Origin: Chitinophagales bacterium
Lineage (GTDB): Bacteria > Bacteroidota > Bacteroidia > Chitinophagales > Chitinophagaceae
Reading direction: 5' to 3'
Assembly (NCBI GenBank): GCA_015654595.1
Contig: JAATGQ010000040.1
Location: 1 to 42,410 of the forward strand
DNA: 42,410 nt
Shown here: in pieces, positions 1 to 9,628 of the stretch
How positions within the stretch are numbered: position 1 is the first letter of the stretch
Layout: each line of letters starts with the position of its first letter
Notes under the pieces: generated by a model
What the model saw: only the letters and a program-made list of their open reading frames with translations
The model's database searches: none
Told to the model about the DNA's origin: nothing
Program-made: the position numbers and the translations under genes

Positions 1-255
1 AACATCATTCACCGCAGCCTGCTGACCAACCCAGGTCCCGTGTTGGAGAAGATCAGCCTGCCGGCAGCCCCGGCAGACGCCGACGACATCGAAGACCTTA
101 CCATTGCCGGTAATGAACGCAACCATATCATCAAAGTCCTGGAGCGCTGCGGCTGGAAGGTGGCCGGGAAAAACGGCGCCGCTGCCATCCTCAATATTAA
201 AGTTTCAACGCTTACCTCCCGGATGAAGAAGTTGGGCATTATCCGTCCAAAATGA
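1..255 (+). CDS. sigma-54-dependent regulator, C-terminal end only (partial)
   Basis: This is the 3' end of a gene that begins before the window; it reads in frame from base 1 to the TGA at 253-255. The first codons give NIIHRSLLTNPGPVLE, which resembles the end of the AAA+ lid region of NtrC-type activators, where a conserved arginine and a 'GPVL' turn precede the C-terminal domain. The last 45 or so residues look like a Fis-type helix-turn-helix (IIKVLERCGW, then AAAILNIKVSTLTSRMKKLG). In this family that domain binds enhancer-like sites upstream of sigma-54 promoters. The central ATPase and any N-terminal sensor domain lie outside the window, so the input signal cannot be told. The esterase and SDR genes follow on the same strand after 104 bp and may be targets, but that is only proximity. 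Confidence 0.8.
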   Translation, partial: NIIHRSLLTNPGPVLEKISLPAAPADADDIEDLTIAGNERNHIIKVLERCGWKVAGKNGAAAILNIKVSTLTSRMKKLGIIRPK

Positions 256-359
256 ACCCAACGACAGTTTGTGCCGTTTCAACGAATCAGCCAATAAAGC
301 TCTTCCGTCGTCGATAATTTCGGGATCATAAGCAAACGATCACCTAAAACGACAAGAAC

Positions 360-1394
360 ATGAAACGCAATCACCTTCTTACAGCGGGGCTGCTCACTAT
401 TGCTACCTCCGCTTTCGCACAAGCTCCTGATCCAAGTGTCGATCCGCACATCGATCCTGTTATCCGGGGCTATCTCAAGAAACTCAACGAAGACAGTAAA
501 GGGAAAACCCCCATTTACAAACTGCCGGGAACAGGACCTGCCGATGCACTTACGGCACTGCAGGACCAAACCCCAGTGGATCTTTCGGGCGTGGACATAT
601 CCACACGCACAATCACGCAGGATGGGGTAACGGTTCCTGTGCATATCGTTCGTCCAACCGGGGCAACAGGAACGCTGCCTGTTATCGTCTTCTATCATGG
701 CGGAGTATGGATCGTCGGCAATTTCGAAAACCACAAACGCCTCGGCAGTGATCTTGCCGTTGGCGCCAATGCAGTCATCGTATTCCCGGATTATACACCG
801 ATCCCCGAAGCAAAATATCCCACACAGATCAACCAGGCCTATGCGACGCTCAAATGGGTAGCTGCCAATGGCAGTGAGATCAACGCAGATCCCAGCCGTC
901 TTGCTATCGCTGGAAACAGCGTGGGCGGCAATATGGCAGCGGCCATCGCTTTGATGGCTAAAGACAAGGGTGGTCCCGCTATCCGTCTGCAGGTGCTTCT
1001 TGTTCCCGCTGTAGGCGCGGATTTTAACACTTTCTCCTATAAAGCTTATGGCGAAGGGCGCTTCCTCACCCGGGATTTCATGAAGTTCGGTTATGATCTC
1101 TATGCCCCGGATATGGCCACACGTAAAGATCGCTATTGCGTTCCCATGGCCGCAACCACCGATCAGCTGAAAGGTCTTCCCACTACGCTGATCCAAACGG
1201 GCGAGAACGACCCGCTGCGTGACGAGGGCGAAGCTTATGGCCAGAAACTCAGGGAAGCAGGCGTCGCCTGTACAACAACGCGCTATCTGGGCGTCATCCA
1301 TGACTTTTGTGTACTCAATGGCATTAATAAAGTGCCCGCTGTACAGGAATCGATCAAAGAAGTGATCCGCGTACTCAACGAATCGCTGAAATGA
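360..1394 (+). CDS. secreted alpha/beta hydrolase, HSL/acetyl-esterase family
   Basis: Predicted carboxylic-ester hydrolase of 344 residues. Residues 1-21 form a signal peptide ending ATSAFAQA, so it is probably periplasmic. The hormone-sensitive-lipase signature is complete: the oxyanion-hole HGG at 113-115, the nucleophile Ser187 in GNSVGG, the acid Asp284 in DPLRDEG, and His314 in VIHDF. Length is normal for the family. The start fits the signal peptide and an A-rich upstream stretch (AAAACGACAAGAAC) with no clear Shine-Dalgarno, as is common in Bacteroidota. The SDR gene follows 21 bp downstream on the same strand, so the two are probably co-transcribed and may act in turn on an ester or lactone. 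The natural substrate cannot be read from the sequence. Confidence 0.9.
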   Translation: MKRNHLLTAGLLTIATSAFAQAPDPSVDPHIDPVIRGYLKKLNEDSKGKTPIYKLPGTGPADALTALQDQTPVDLSGVDISTRTITQDGVTVPVHIVRPTGATGTLPVIVFYHGGVWIVGNFENHKRLGSDLAVGANAVIVFPDYTPIPEAKYPTQINQAYATLKWVAANGSEINADPSRLAIAGNSVGGNMAAAIALMAKDKGGPAIRLQVLLVPAVGADFNTFSYKAYGEGRFLTRDFMKFGYDLYAPDMATRKDRYCVPMAATTDQLKGLPTTLIQTGENDPLRDEGEAYGQKLREAGVACTTTRYLGVIHDFCVLNGINKVPAVQESIKEVIRVLNESLK

Positions 1395-1415
1395 TGCTCT
1401 CTTAAAACGATCTAT

Positions 1416-2156
1416 ATGACCCAATTGAAAGAGAAGGTCGTTCTCATCACCGGTGCCTCCAGGGGCATCGGTGCTGCTATTGCCCATGCGGCAGCAGACG
1501 CCGGAGCGCGTGTATCCGTCAATTATCTGGCTGAAAGCGGCCTGGCCGAAGAATTGGTGGCAACCATAAAGAAAAAGGGCGGGGATGCAATTGCGGTAAA
1601 GGCGGATGTGGCCAATCCCAGGGATGTAAAGCTGATGTTCGACAGAACGATCGCGCGTTACGGCCGTATCGATACACTCATCAATAATGCCGGAGTCGCC
1701 GTATACAAACTGATAAAAGATACGACAGAGGAAGATTTCTACCAGCAGTTTGACACGAACGTAAAAGGAACCTTCAACACGCTTCGTGAAGCGGCCATGC
1801 GTATGGCAGACAATGGCAGTATTGTCAACTTCTCCACTTCAGAAAATCGCCTTATCCTACCCACCTATGCCGCGTACACGGCATCAAAATCAGCAATAGA
1901 GCAGCTTACGCGGGTCTTTGCCAAAGAAGTCGGGACAAGAGGGATCAATGTAAACTGCGTTTCGCCGGGACCGACCAATACGGAATTATTCCGACAGGGT
2001 AAATCACCTGAGCAGATGGCTTACTTTGAGGAGTTGTCGGCTTTTGGCCGTATCGGCGAACCAATCGATATCGTGCGCCTGGTGCTTTTCCTTGCAAGCG
2101 ATGATGCCAAGTGGATCTCCGCCCAGACCATCGGGGTCAACGGCGGGATGGCGTGA
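1416..2156 (+). CDS. SDR family NAD(P)-dependent oxidoreductase
   Basis: Classical short-chain dehydrogenase/reductase of 246 residues. The dinucleotide-binding TGASRGIG lies at 12-19, NNAG at 90-93, a catalytic serine at about 140-142 (FSTSE), and the Tyr154/Lys158 pair in YTASK. SARGI-like residues at 15-18 and the acidic end of beta-2 being replaced by NYLAES suggest NADP preference, but weakly. The C-terminal part (VSPGPTNTELF, then VLFLASDDAKWISAQT) is typical of FabG-like members, which are often annotated as 3-oxoacyl-ACP reductases without evidence. The enzyme is cytosolic. It is likely in an operon with the esterase 21 bp upstream. Its last 20 bp overlap the end of the oppositely oriented glycosidase gene. 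Specific substrate unknown. Confidence 0.9.
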   Translation: MTQLKEKVVLITGASRGIGAAIAHAAADAGARVSVNYLAESGLAEELVATIKKKGGDAIAVKADVANPRDVKLMFDRTIARYGRIDTLINNAGVAVYKLIKDTTEEDFYQQFDTNVKGTFNTLREAAMRMADNGSIVNFSTSENRLILPTYAAYTASKSAIEQLTRVFAKEVGTRGINVNCVSPGPTNTELFRQGKSPEQMAYFEELSAFGRIGEPIDIVRLVLFLASDDAKWISAQTIGVNGGMA

Positions 2157-5100
2157 TCACGAGTGTCACCGGTCCCAATAAACCGCTGAGGTGTAACGCA
2201 GCATCTTTTGGCGGCCCGCTTATCGTCCAGGTCTTTCGCTTTTCTTCCGGCTGGCGGGCGTCATAAGCAAGGCGATTGAACCATGTACTGGTGACCTCTA
2301 CTTTCAGAGTGTTGCTGCCTGGTAGGACCCATTTGGTGATGTCTACCTGATAAGGCGATGACCATACTACTCCGGCATCCTTGCCATTGATGGTTACCTT
2401 GGCTATCATAGAAACAGTCCCTAAATCGACGAGGACCTTTCCTTTGCTTTTGATCTCAAAAGTGGTGGTATACGTTGCTGTTCCCGAGAATGCCCTTCCT
2501 TCATCGGAGACAGGAAGATCTTTCCATGCTTGTAATGAATCAAGTTGTATGGCCGCAGGAGCGCCCCATCCGGAAGGAAAGCCGAGGTTCCAGCGGGCGT
2601 CGAGTTTTTCAGTTTTTTTGATCCCCGGCTTTGCTGCTCCGGCCGTTGGTTTTTCATCATGTCCAAAAACGATAAAACAGGAGCCAGCCTGCGGAAGGTC
2701 GACTGAAACGGAGGTGTATCCATTCTTTTCTTGTGCGGCTGCGGCCGTCGTTTGACCGGTAACAGGATCCCAGACTTCGACATTGCCGCTGTTCCTGAAA
2801 TCAATCATTCCCTTATAAGCCTTGCCTTTGGGGGCAGTCACAAAGTACCAGTCGGCCCCTTCTGTTTTCCGATGTACCCAAAGGACGCTGTCGCCAATTA
2901 CATCCGGGAGCAGGTGTAGTTCTTTCAAAGCTTCGGGCAAAGCAAGACCCGATATGATCCGCCCCTTCCCTACCTGCCGGCAGCCCTTAGTTTCTGTTGT
3001 CCGCCAAATGTCTTTCACTGCCGCGTCGAAACGTCTTTGAGCGTTTTGTGCGTCAATAAGTGTTGCAATGTTTTTGGGCTCATTACCAATAACGGTGGCT
3101 CCATCATGCAATAACGCGTTAATCTTTTCCAACGTTTGCGGCAGCATATGCGTGGTTTTGGGTAACCACAGTACTTTGTAAGCAATCCCTTCCGGTGTGA
3201 CCAGCATTCCGTTCTTTACGGAGAGTCTGTTCAGCAAAATATCCGGGTTACAGTAGTCGTACTTGAAACCCCTGGGGAATGGCGCGTCCTGGTCGGGCTT
3301 ATGATCAATTTCATCGCCAAGATACCATAGCACATCCGATACCGGCTTGCCTCTTTCAAGCAGGTAGCTGCATCGGGCAAAATAAGCATTGAGATAGGGC
3401 ATGTATTTCCACCAGATTTGCTGGCGAAGAAAAGGGGTACCGATACCGGCTCCGAATGAGGTACCAGGCGGCAAAAAGTTTGTTTGGGGATTATGTGTAA
3501 ACGTATGATAGACCAGGTGAGTAACTCCCTCTACCATATTGACGTTGGCAACTTCTTTCAGCATCTGCCATTGCTCATCCCAGGTGAGATCAAACGACGT
3601 AAAGGCTTCTGCGGCCACGCGTGGTTTACCATAGAGTCTTGCCGCCGATGCGCAGGGTTTTATCGGCTTAAAGTTCAGAGACCCAACGAAGCCATTGGAG
3701 AAGGGTTGCCAAAACTCGCACATGGGTATATCTGCAAACTTATAGTACTCCAGGATATCGCCCGGATAGGTATCTCCTGCCGAGGTTTCGTAAGTAACGC
3801 CCAGGTTATTTTGCCGGGCCAGGGTAACCATGCGGCCATAGAAGTTAGTGGTGAAGAGGTCATTTACTGCCGCCTTCCAGTCGTGCAGAAAACGGGAGCT
3901 GGTTTCCTGGTCTTTTACGACGTATCCAAACAATGCCGGCATCCACTGTTTTAACGAATAACCCGATCGCCGTTGAAATTCGGTTGCCATATCACTTGTC
4001 CAGTTCTGCGCGCCGCATTCCCAACTATCCATCGTCATGCTGGTAAGCAATCCATTTCGCAGTGGACCATCGCTGCCGGAGAGACGCCCGATATAACCGG
4101 CAAAATGAGCATCAGCACCTTTTGTGGAGAGCTTATCGCATTCCCAGCCCGTCCCTTCGGGAGGCGCCGGGCCATTCTTTTTACCCGCATTTACGTGCCC
4201 GATCCGCAGAATAGTCCAATCTCCCGGCGGAGCATTCCATTCAAGGACCCCATCGGCATTTACATAACCAGAAATATCCATTACCTGTGCCGGGTCTATA
4301 TATGCTTTTGCTGACTGCTGGTACTGTTGATCAGAAGGGCCTACGCTTCTCAATACCCAGGCGGCCTTTGTTTCCCAATTGTTTTCACGAGCGGCTGAAA
4401 AGAAATGCACGAACGCCACGCTGATCGGATGTTTGTTGACAATAGAGAGTTTGAGCTTATTTGTCGGTACATCTTTCACACATGCCAGCGTGAGCGGGAT
4501 GTCGTCCTGAAAATTACTTTCAGGCAGATCCTGATTGAGTATTTCCGTTGCTGTACCATCGGGCAGAATAGCTTCTACTTTTATACTGACCGCTGGTTCA
4601 TAGGAGAAGGGATAATTGAAACTGGTGATCTTTGGCAGCTGAATGGTTCTGACCACGACTACCTTTGAGAAAGTGACTTCAAACGAATCAGGATTATTTG
4701 CTGACGCCGGGTCAAGCGAAACCGGTTCTTTTGATTCATTTGTCAAAAGCTTCGTCCAGTCTGTTTTGCCGTTGCTTTTGGCCGAGGCAACGGATAGAGT
4801 ATCGCCCTTGTCATCCAGTGGTTGAGGAAAAGCCAATACCGCGACACTCTTATAGTCCCGCCAAGGCTCTTCGCTCGGCTGCGGCATAGTCAGTTGTATT
4901 TCGACCTTTTTGCCGCCCCGAATATCATTTCTTGACCAGACCAATTGACGCATAGCCTCTTCGGGCTTGATCCAGGGGCCTCCTGCCATAGCCCAGCCGG
5001 GGCAATTTTCCATCGAGAACTTCAATCCCAAACGGCGGCATTCAAGCGCAGTATACCTCACCGCGTCATCCCATAAAGGGCTTAAGCAGGTAATCGGCGT

Positions 5101-5418
5101 ATCGACGTGGGGCCACGGCCCCCCGAACTGCCCATGAAACAACGTAATACCAGAAATGCCTGCTCCAGCGATGGCCTCCAGATCTGCGGTAATGCCCTTT
5201 TTTGCTACGTTTCCCCCTATAAAATGAAACCAGGTCTCGGGATAATACACTTTGCCAGGCTTAAGAAACGCCGCCTTGTCCTGATCGCTGAAACTCTTAT
5301 TCTGCTGCTCTATCGGCGGCGCAACGGCTGCGACCTGCGCAAACAGAGATCCAAGAGTTGTCGTAAAAAGAAACGCAATTGCCGATAGATGAGTGAAGTA
5401 CTGTTTCTTGAAAAGCAT
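2137..5418 (-). CDS. GH106-like alpha-L-rhamnosidase, secreted
   Basis: Large glycoside hydrolase of 1093 residues. It has an N-terminal signal peptide (residues 1 to about 30, ending SLFAQVAA) and then the block typical of GH106 rhamnosidases: PETWFHFIGGNVAKKGI, ISGITLFHG, LKFSMENCPGWAMAGGPWI. Later conserved pieces are SMTMDSWECGAQNW and RVAAEAFTSF, whose glutamates are the likely general acid and base by family analogy; I did not verify them structurally. The C-terminal 150 residues resemble a GH2-type beta-sandwich (YTTTFEI, VTINGKDAGVVWSSPYQVDI). In Bacteroidota such enzymes remove rhamnose from plant polysaccharides such as rhamnogalacturonan. No SusC/SusD pair is nearby, so it is not in a classical polysaccharide-utilisation locus here. 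The 3' end overlaps the SDR gene by 20 bp. Confidence 0.88.
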   Translation of the reverse strand: MLFKKQYFTHLSAIAFLFTTTLGSLFAQVAAVAPPIEQQNKSFSDQDKAAFLKPGKVYYPETWFHFIGGNVAKKGITADLEAIAGAGISGITLFHGQFGGPWPHVDTPITCLSPLWDDAVRYTALECRRLGLKFSMENCPGWAMAGGPWIKPEEAMRQLVWSRNDIRGGKKVEIQLTMPQPSEEPWRDYKSVAVLAFPQPLDDKGDTLSVASAKSNGKTDWTKLLTNESKEPVSLDPASANNPDSFEVTFSKVVVVRTIQLPKITSFNYPFSYEPAVSIKVEAILPDGTATEILNQDLPESNFQDDIPLTLACVKDVPTNKLKLSIVNKHPISVAFVHFFSAARENNWETKAAWVLRSVGPSDQQYQQSAKAYIDPAQVMDISGYVNADGVLEWNAPPGDWTILRIGHVNAGKKNGPAPPEGTGWECDKLSTKGADAHFAGYIGRLSGSDGPLRNGLLTSMTMDSWECGAQNWTSDMATEFQRRSGYSLKQWMPALFGYVVKDQETSSRFLHDWKAAVNDLFTTNFYGRMVTLARQNNLGVTYETSAGDTYPGDILEYYKFADIPMCEFWQPFSNGFVGSLNFKPIKPCASAARLYGKPRVAAEAFTSFDLTWDEQWQMLKEVANVNMVEGVTHLVYHTFTHNPQTNFLPPGTSFGAGIGTPFLRQQIWWKYMPYLNAYFARCSYLLERGKPVSDVLWYLGDEIDHKPDQDAPFPRGFKYDYCNPDILLNRLSVKNGMLVTPEGIAYKVLWLPKTTHMLPQTLEKINALLHDGATVIGNEPKNIATLIDAQNAQRRFDAAVKDIWRTTETKGCRQVGKGRIISGLALPEALKELHLLPDVIGDSVLWVHRKTEGADWYFVTAPKGKAYKGMIDFRNSGNVEVWDPVTGQTTAAAAQEKNGYTSVSVDLPQAGSCFIVFGHDEKPTAGAAKPGIKKTEKLDARWNLGFPSGWGAPAAIQLDSLQAWKDLPVSDEGRAFSGTATYTTTFEIKSKGKVLVDLGTVSMIAKVTINGKDAGVVWSSPYQVDITKWVLPGSNTLKVEVTSTWFNRLAYDARQPEEKRKTWTISGPPKDAALHLSGLLGPVTLVITPSRR

Positions 5419-5493
5419 TTTGAGCTGCGGATTGGCTTTAAGAGTGATTTACCTGACTGTTGCAGGATAAATCTAACCAATTTTTACCTTATT

Positions 5494-7497
5494 TTATGAA
5501 GCAAGCTCGACTGCAGGGAATTCCAAATAGAAGGTCGTGCCTTTATTCTCTTTACTTTCAAACCAGATAGAACCGTTATAGCATTCGACAATCTCCTTAC
5601 AAATAGAAAGCCCCAGACCGAAAGTAGGCTCTCCCATGGTCCCTTTTCTCTTTGCTTTTGTAAACTTTTCAAATATTCTGTCTTTCAAGTTATCCGGGAT
5701 ACCGATGCCATTGTCCTGGACAGCTATCTGTATTTTTTTGTCTTTAACAAGGGAGCTGACCGTTATTTGCTCACTATTATGGCTGAACTTAATGGCGTTG
5801 GTGAGCAGGTTATTGATCACACGGTTGATTTTTTCCCTATTGGCAGTAAAAAATTTCGCCTCGCCGTTGAATTGAATATTGAAGGTTTGATTTTTCTCCG
5901 ATGCTTTCATCTGTAACAATTCCACACAATCATTCACCAGTCGATTGGCGTCAATTGTTTCCCGTGTATCGTTTTTATTATTGTGGTTTTCTGCTGCGCC
6001 TAACAGTTCTGAGATAAGGGTCAGGGAATTGCTGCAAGCCGTCGTGATAAACTGAAGGGCTTTCCCCGTCTCTTCTTTGTTGTTAGCTTTTTTTATCACA
6101 TTTGAAAGCATCATGATGGATGCTATCGGCGATCGCAGATCATGTGCTACGACATGCAATATTCTATCTTTCTCTTCGCTTAGCCTGGTCAGTCTTTCTA
6201 CATTTTTTCTGGAATGCCGGGCATTCTTCCAGACAAGCCAGCCTATTACCAACAACAGCAAGCTGCAGGATTCTGCGAGTAATAGGTAATGATCTTTCAA
6301 ATCATTCTTCTTCGTCAACACGTCTATATCATGTTGTTTCTCCAGAACTTTTATAAAACTCGATGCGTCGACGGTCGTGATGGCCTTATTGATCTTATCC
6401 AATGAGTCTTTTCCCCTGGTATAAAGAGTAAGATACTTATAAGCATCCGAGGGTTTGTTTTGTTTTTCGGAATAGCGCCACATTAGCTTATTCCATTCTG
6501 TCTCCCAGGTGAAGTTGGGCATCGCATCAAAGCTCTTCCTGATCTCCTGAAGAGCCGCGCCCATGCTGTCGATCTTGTTTTCCATATAAAACAGGTCAGC
6601 CAGTTTAACATAGGCCGACTGGGCGTCCCATGTATCGTTGCCCTTCTGTAAGTTAATGGCTATACTTTGGCGAAACAGCTTTTCGGCCTCCCCATATTTT
6701 CCCTGGGCTTTATAGACCTGACCCATATTGCCATAGATAACGCCTTTTGCAATGTCGTGCCATCTGTTTTTGGGTTCGTGCGTATACCGGTTGGCATCGA
6801 TGAATGCAAGCGCCTTTTTATGGTACAACAAAGCCGAATCAGTGTTTCCGGACTTATAATAGCAAAGCGCAATGTTGTTCAATAACTCCTGTAATCTTAG
6901 ATACCTGCTAAAGATATCCGGACAATCATCGGTCTCAGCATAGGATTCCTGGAACGATGACGCAGCTTCTACGAACCTGGCTTGCTTGTAAAGGATCATT
7001 CCGATGCGGTAGCTAAAGCCGGAATTGGTACAGGAAGGAAGGTTTGTTCCCTTTATCAGTCTGGCCTTATAGTACCAGGTATAGGCCTCGCTATATCGTC
7101 CTTCTCTGAACAATGCGTCGCCTTTGGCATAGTTGGCCAATTCATATTGGGCCGGGTATCTTTCCCTTGCTTCATCGCTGCCGGCCAAATAAACGGCACT
7201 ATCGGCATAAAGCTCAGCCTTTCCATTATCGTGTAGTAAGGTAGAATATATCGTGCTTTTGTGTCCGTAGATAGCTACTCTTTGTTCGTAGGTCAAGGGT
7301 TTGCCTGTTAGGGCAGAATCGATATAAGCAATGGCCTGGCCTGCGTTTTGGGGGCCGAATTTTTGTGTTTTGTTGATAAGGCTATCGACGAATGCAAGAT
7401 TTCCGCCCGTCGGAGCGGCATTTTTATTTGTATTGCAGGAGAGCAGTACAAACAGAGAGATGGCGGTGGCGAAAGTTTGGGGGACTAGTCTGGGCAT
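5494..7497 (-). CDS. TPR-containing sensor histidine kinase (lipoprotein-like N-terminus)
   Basis: Sensor kinase of 667 residues. The N-terminus (ISLFVLLSC, cysteine at about 21) looks like a lipoprotein signal. Tetratricopeptide repeats fill about residues 60-340 (for example AKGDALFREGRYSEAYTWY and NMGQVYKAQGKYGEAEKLF). A transmembrane helix lies near 400-420 (LLLAESCSLLLLVIGWLVW). The cytoplasmic part has a HisKA domain with the phosphoacceptor in HVVAHDLRSPIAS, then a HATPase_c domain with N (NNLLTNAIKFS), G1 (DNGIGIP) and G2 (TFGLGLSI) boxes. There is no receiver domain, and no response regulator lies next to it. The periplasmic TPR sensor layout is common in Bacteroidota; the ligand is unknown. 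TTTG lies 4 nt before the start codon, but without a good TA element. Confidence 0.9.
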   Translation of the reverse strand: MPRLVPQTFATAISLFVLLSCNTNKNAAPTGGNLAFVDSLINKTQKFGPQNAGQAIAYIDSALTGKPLTYEQRVAIYGHKSTIYSTLLHDNGKAELYADSAVYLAGSDEARERYPAQYELANYAKGDALFREGRYSEAYTWYYKARLIKGTNLPSCTNSGFSYRIGMILYKQARFVEAASSFQESYAETDDCPDIFSRYLRLQELLNNIALCYYKSGNTDSALLYHKKALAFIDANRYTHEPKNRWHDIAKGVIYGNMGQVYKAQGKYGEAEKLFRQSIAINLQKGNDTWDAQSAYVKLADLFYMENKIDSMGAALQEIRKSFDAMPNFTWETEWNKLMWRYSEKQNKPSDAYKYLTLYTRGKDSLDKINKAITTVDASSFIKVLEKQHDIDVLTKKNDLKDHYLLLAESCSLLLLVIGWLVWKNARHSRKNVERLTRLSEEKDRILHVVAHDLRSPIASIMMLSNVIKKANNKEETGKALQFITTACSNSLTLISELLGAAENHNNKNDTRETIDANRLVNDCVELLQMKASEKNQTFNIQFNGEAKFFTANREKINRVINNLLTNAIKFSHNSEQITVSSLVKDKKIQIAVQDNGIGIPDNLKDRIFEKFTKAKRKGTMGEPTFGLGLSICKEIVECYNGSIWFESKENKGTTFYLEFPAVELAS

Positions 7498-7683
7498 CAG
7501 GCAAAGGATTACCTCTCATTAGAGACCTAGAACGGCAATATACTGGAACATATTGCAAGGAGGACATTAAAATCGGTATGCGTTGTTTCGCTCAGGCAAT
7601 CGTTGCAGCTCAAGTTCAGGGATATGGCGGGTACAAATCGGCGCTTTTGTTAAAACAACAGGCATTTTGGTTAAGTCCACCCA

Positions 7684-7694
7684 GTGACTGTCAC
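7684..7694. promoter_or_regulatory. inverted repeat upstream of the oxidoreductase gene
   Basis: The perfect inverted repeat GTGAC-T-GTCAC lies 27 nt before the ATG at 7722, in the 224-bp gap between the divergent histidine kinase and oxidoreductase genes. Its size and place suit a small dimeric operator, for example for the AraC-type regulator in the same operon, although AraC sites are usually direct repeats. The role is inference only. I see nothing else clear in 7498-7683. Confidence 0.3.
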
Positions 7695-7721
7695 AGACCT
7701 TTGTATAAAAAAAGGAAAACT

Positions 7722-8684
7722 ATGAAAGCAATCAGAATTGATGAGTTCGGCGGACCGGAAGTGATGAAAATCGTTGAAGTCGACCGTCCTGTTCCCGCAG
7801 CAGAAGAGATCTTAGTAAAAGTCTATGCCGCCAGTGTAAACCCGGCCGATTATATCGTTCGCCAGGGTGGAAATGATTTTTTAAAGCCCTTTTTAAAACT
7901 GCCTCTGGGATTAGGTCTCGATGCAGCAGGAGTCGTAGAAGAGGTTGGAGGGAATGTCAATGAATTTAAGAAAGGCGACCGCGTATATGGGGTGTCAAAT
8001 TTTTTGGATGGCTGCTACAAGGAATATCTTGCAGCGAAAGCAAATCAGTTTGCCCTGATGCCGCATATCTCTTTTAATGAAGCCGGTTCATTGCCCGCCT
8101 GTGGACGTATGGCCTGGAACGGCATGATAGACCTGGCAAAGGTGAAACCCGGTCAGCGCGTATTGGTCCATGGCGCCGCAGGAGGCATAGGAAGCCTGGC
8201 ATTGCAGTTTGCAAAAGCCTGTGGTGCGTATGTCATCGGAACGGCATCAGCGCATAACGTCAATTTTTTAAAGCAGCTGGGGGCCAACGAAGTGGTTGAT
8301 TACAACACCCAAAAATTCGAAGAGATACTGAGCGATATAGACGTGGTATTTAATGCTACTCCTGTCCGTGACGAAACGCTGCGCCTGAAATCCGTCATAG
8401 TCTTGAAGGAAGGGGGTATCTTTGTGTGTACGCACGTAGCTGCGCCGTTCAGCGAAGGGTTCAAGGAGTTGCTGGCAAAGAAAAGTGCGACAGCCGCAAT
8501 GAGCGGCAGCGGCATCGACCATCATCAATGCCTGACTGAAATTGCAAAGCTCATTGATGCGGGAAAAGTGAAAGCCGTTGTCAGTAAGGTTTATCCCTGG
8601 GAGCAGGCAGCCAATGCGCATCGTGATTGCGAGACAAAACATGTTCGCGGAAAAATCGTGCTTGAAATTCGTAAAGAAGATTAA
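7722..8684 (+). CDS. zinc-independent quinone oxidoreductase-like NADP(H) dehydrogenase (MDR family)
   Basis: Medium-chain dehydrogenase/reductase of 320 residues. The frame is open far upstream (to 7392), but the ATG at 7722 is the right start: it has AAAGGAAAAC just ahead, and the protein then begins MKAIRIDEFGGPEV, the standard start of this family. The GroES-like domain covers about 1-120, with ASVNPADYIVRQGG. The Rossmann fold follows with VLVHGAAGGIGSLALQFAK, the quinone-oxidoreductase NADPH motif. The cysteines of the structural zinc lobe are absent, so it is of the zinc-free type. It probably reduces quinones or alpha,beta-unsaturated carbonyls. The AraC regulator gene starts 5 bp after its stop codon, so the two form an operon and the regulator probably controls it. 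Confidence 0.9.
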   Translation: MKAIRIDEFGGPEVMKIVEVDRPVPAAEEILVKVYAASVNPADYIVRQGGNDFLKPFLKLPLGLGLDAAGVVEEVGGNVNEFKKGDRVYGVSNFLDGCYKEYLAAKANQFALMPHISFNEAGSLPACGRMAWNGMIDLAKVKPGQRVLVHGAAGGIGSLALQFAKACGAYVIGTASAHNVNFLKQLGANEVVDYNTQKFEEILSDIDVVFNATPVRDETLRLKSVIVLKEGGIFVCTHVAAPFSEGFKELLAKKSATAAMSGSGIDHHQCLTEIAKLIDAGKVKAVVSKVYPWEQAANAHRDCETKHVRGKIVLEIRKED

Positions 8685-8689
8685 ACCAG

Positions 8690-9607
8690 ATGGTGCACTA
8701 TAAATCTATAAGCGAGTTGTTTCAGGCTTTGGAATTGCCGAAGCCCGAGCATCCGCTCATCAGTGTGGTCCAAGTAGAAGCTTCCAGAAAGATGCGCAGC
8801 GGCGAAGCATTGAGCTGGTTTTACGACTTTTACTGCGTAGCCATAAAACGCGTTACGGGCGTAGAAGATATCAAGATGAAATACGGACAGCAGCCGTATG
8901 ATTTTAATGAAGGGATCATGTCTTTTGTGGCGCCTGGCCAGGTATTGAGCCGCGCTGTCGACAAGGACGTCGAAGTAAAACAATCAGGATGGCTGTTAAT
9001 TGTCCATCCGGATTTTTTGTGGAACACGCCGTTGGCCAAGACCATCAAACGATATGAGTTTTGGGATTATGCAGCCAACGAGGCCTTATTCCTTTCCGAA
9101 AAAGAAGAGGAAATTATTCTGGCTATCCTTCAAAACATACACCGCGAAACGCACGCTAACATCGACAAATTCAGCAAGCAGATCATCGTATCACAGCTGG
9201 AAAGTCTGTTCAACTATGCTGACAGGTTTTACAATCGCCAATTTATTACGCGTGAGAAGGCAAACCACCAGCTGCTTGATCGACTGGAAGAAGTACTGAA
9301 TAATTACCTGGACAGCGGGCAAGCGGCAACGAAAGGAGCGCCAACCGTAAATGATATTGCCGCGCTGCTGCATATATCGCCTAAATATCTGAGCAGCCTG
9401 TTACGGATGCATACGGGGCAGAATACTCTGCATTATATCCATGAGAAGATTATTGAAAGGGCGAAGGAGAAGATATCCACCAGTGATCTTTCCATAAGCG
9501 AGATCGCTTATGAATTGGGGTTTGACCATTTGCAGTCTTTCAGCAGACTATTCAGGGCGAAGACGCGGCTTTCGCCGCTGGAGTTCAGGCAGAGTTTTAA
9601 GAATTGA
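8690..9607 (+). CDS. AraC family transcriptional regulator
   Basis: Transcription factor of 305 residues. An N-terminal cupin-like sensing region covers about 1-190. The C-terminal 100 residues hold the two AraC helix-turn-helix motifs: the first around VNDIAALLHISPKYLSSLLR, the second around LSISEIAYELGFDHLQSFSR, followed by the family end FRAKTRLSPLEFRQ. The gene begins 5 bp behind the oxidoreductase stop, so the pair is translated from one message. This arrangement, regulator last behind a detoxification-type reductase, is common where the regulator responds to the enzyme's substrate. No ligand can be named. The region downstream (9608-9882) holds only a decayed gene on the other strand. 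Confidence 0.93.
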   Translation: MVHYKSISELFQALELPKPEHPLISVVQVEASRKMRSGEALSWFYDFYCVAIKRVTGVEDIKMKYGQQPYDFNEGIMSFVAPGQVLSRAVDKDVEVKQSGWLLIVHPDFLWNTPLAKTIKRYEFWDYAANEALFLSEKEEEIILAILQNIHRETHANIDKFSKQIIVSQLESLFNYADRFYNRQFITREKANHQLLDRLEEVLNNYLDSGQAATKGAPTVNDIAALLHISPKYLSSLLRMHTGQNTLHYIHEKIIERAKEKISTSDLSISEIAYELGFDHLQSFSRLFRAKTRLSPLEFRQSFKN

Positions 9608-9628
9608 TCTATTCCCGGAATTTCTACT

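Noticed and set aside
7392..7721. Upstream extension of the quinone-oxidoreductase frame by 110 codons
   Set aside because: The extension runs antisense to the histidine kinase start and has no family similarity; the ATG at 7722 has AAAGGA ahead and gives the normal N-terminus.
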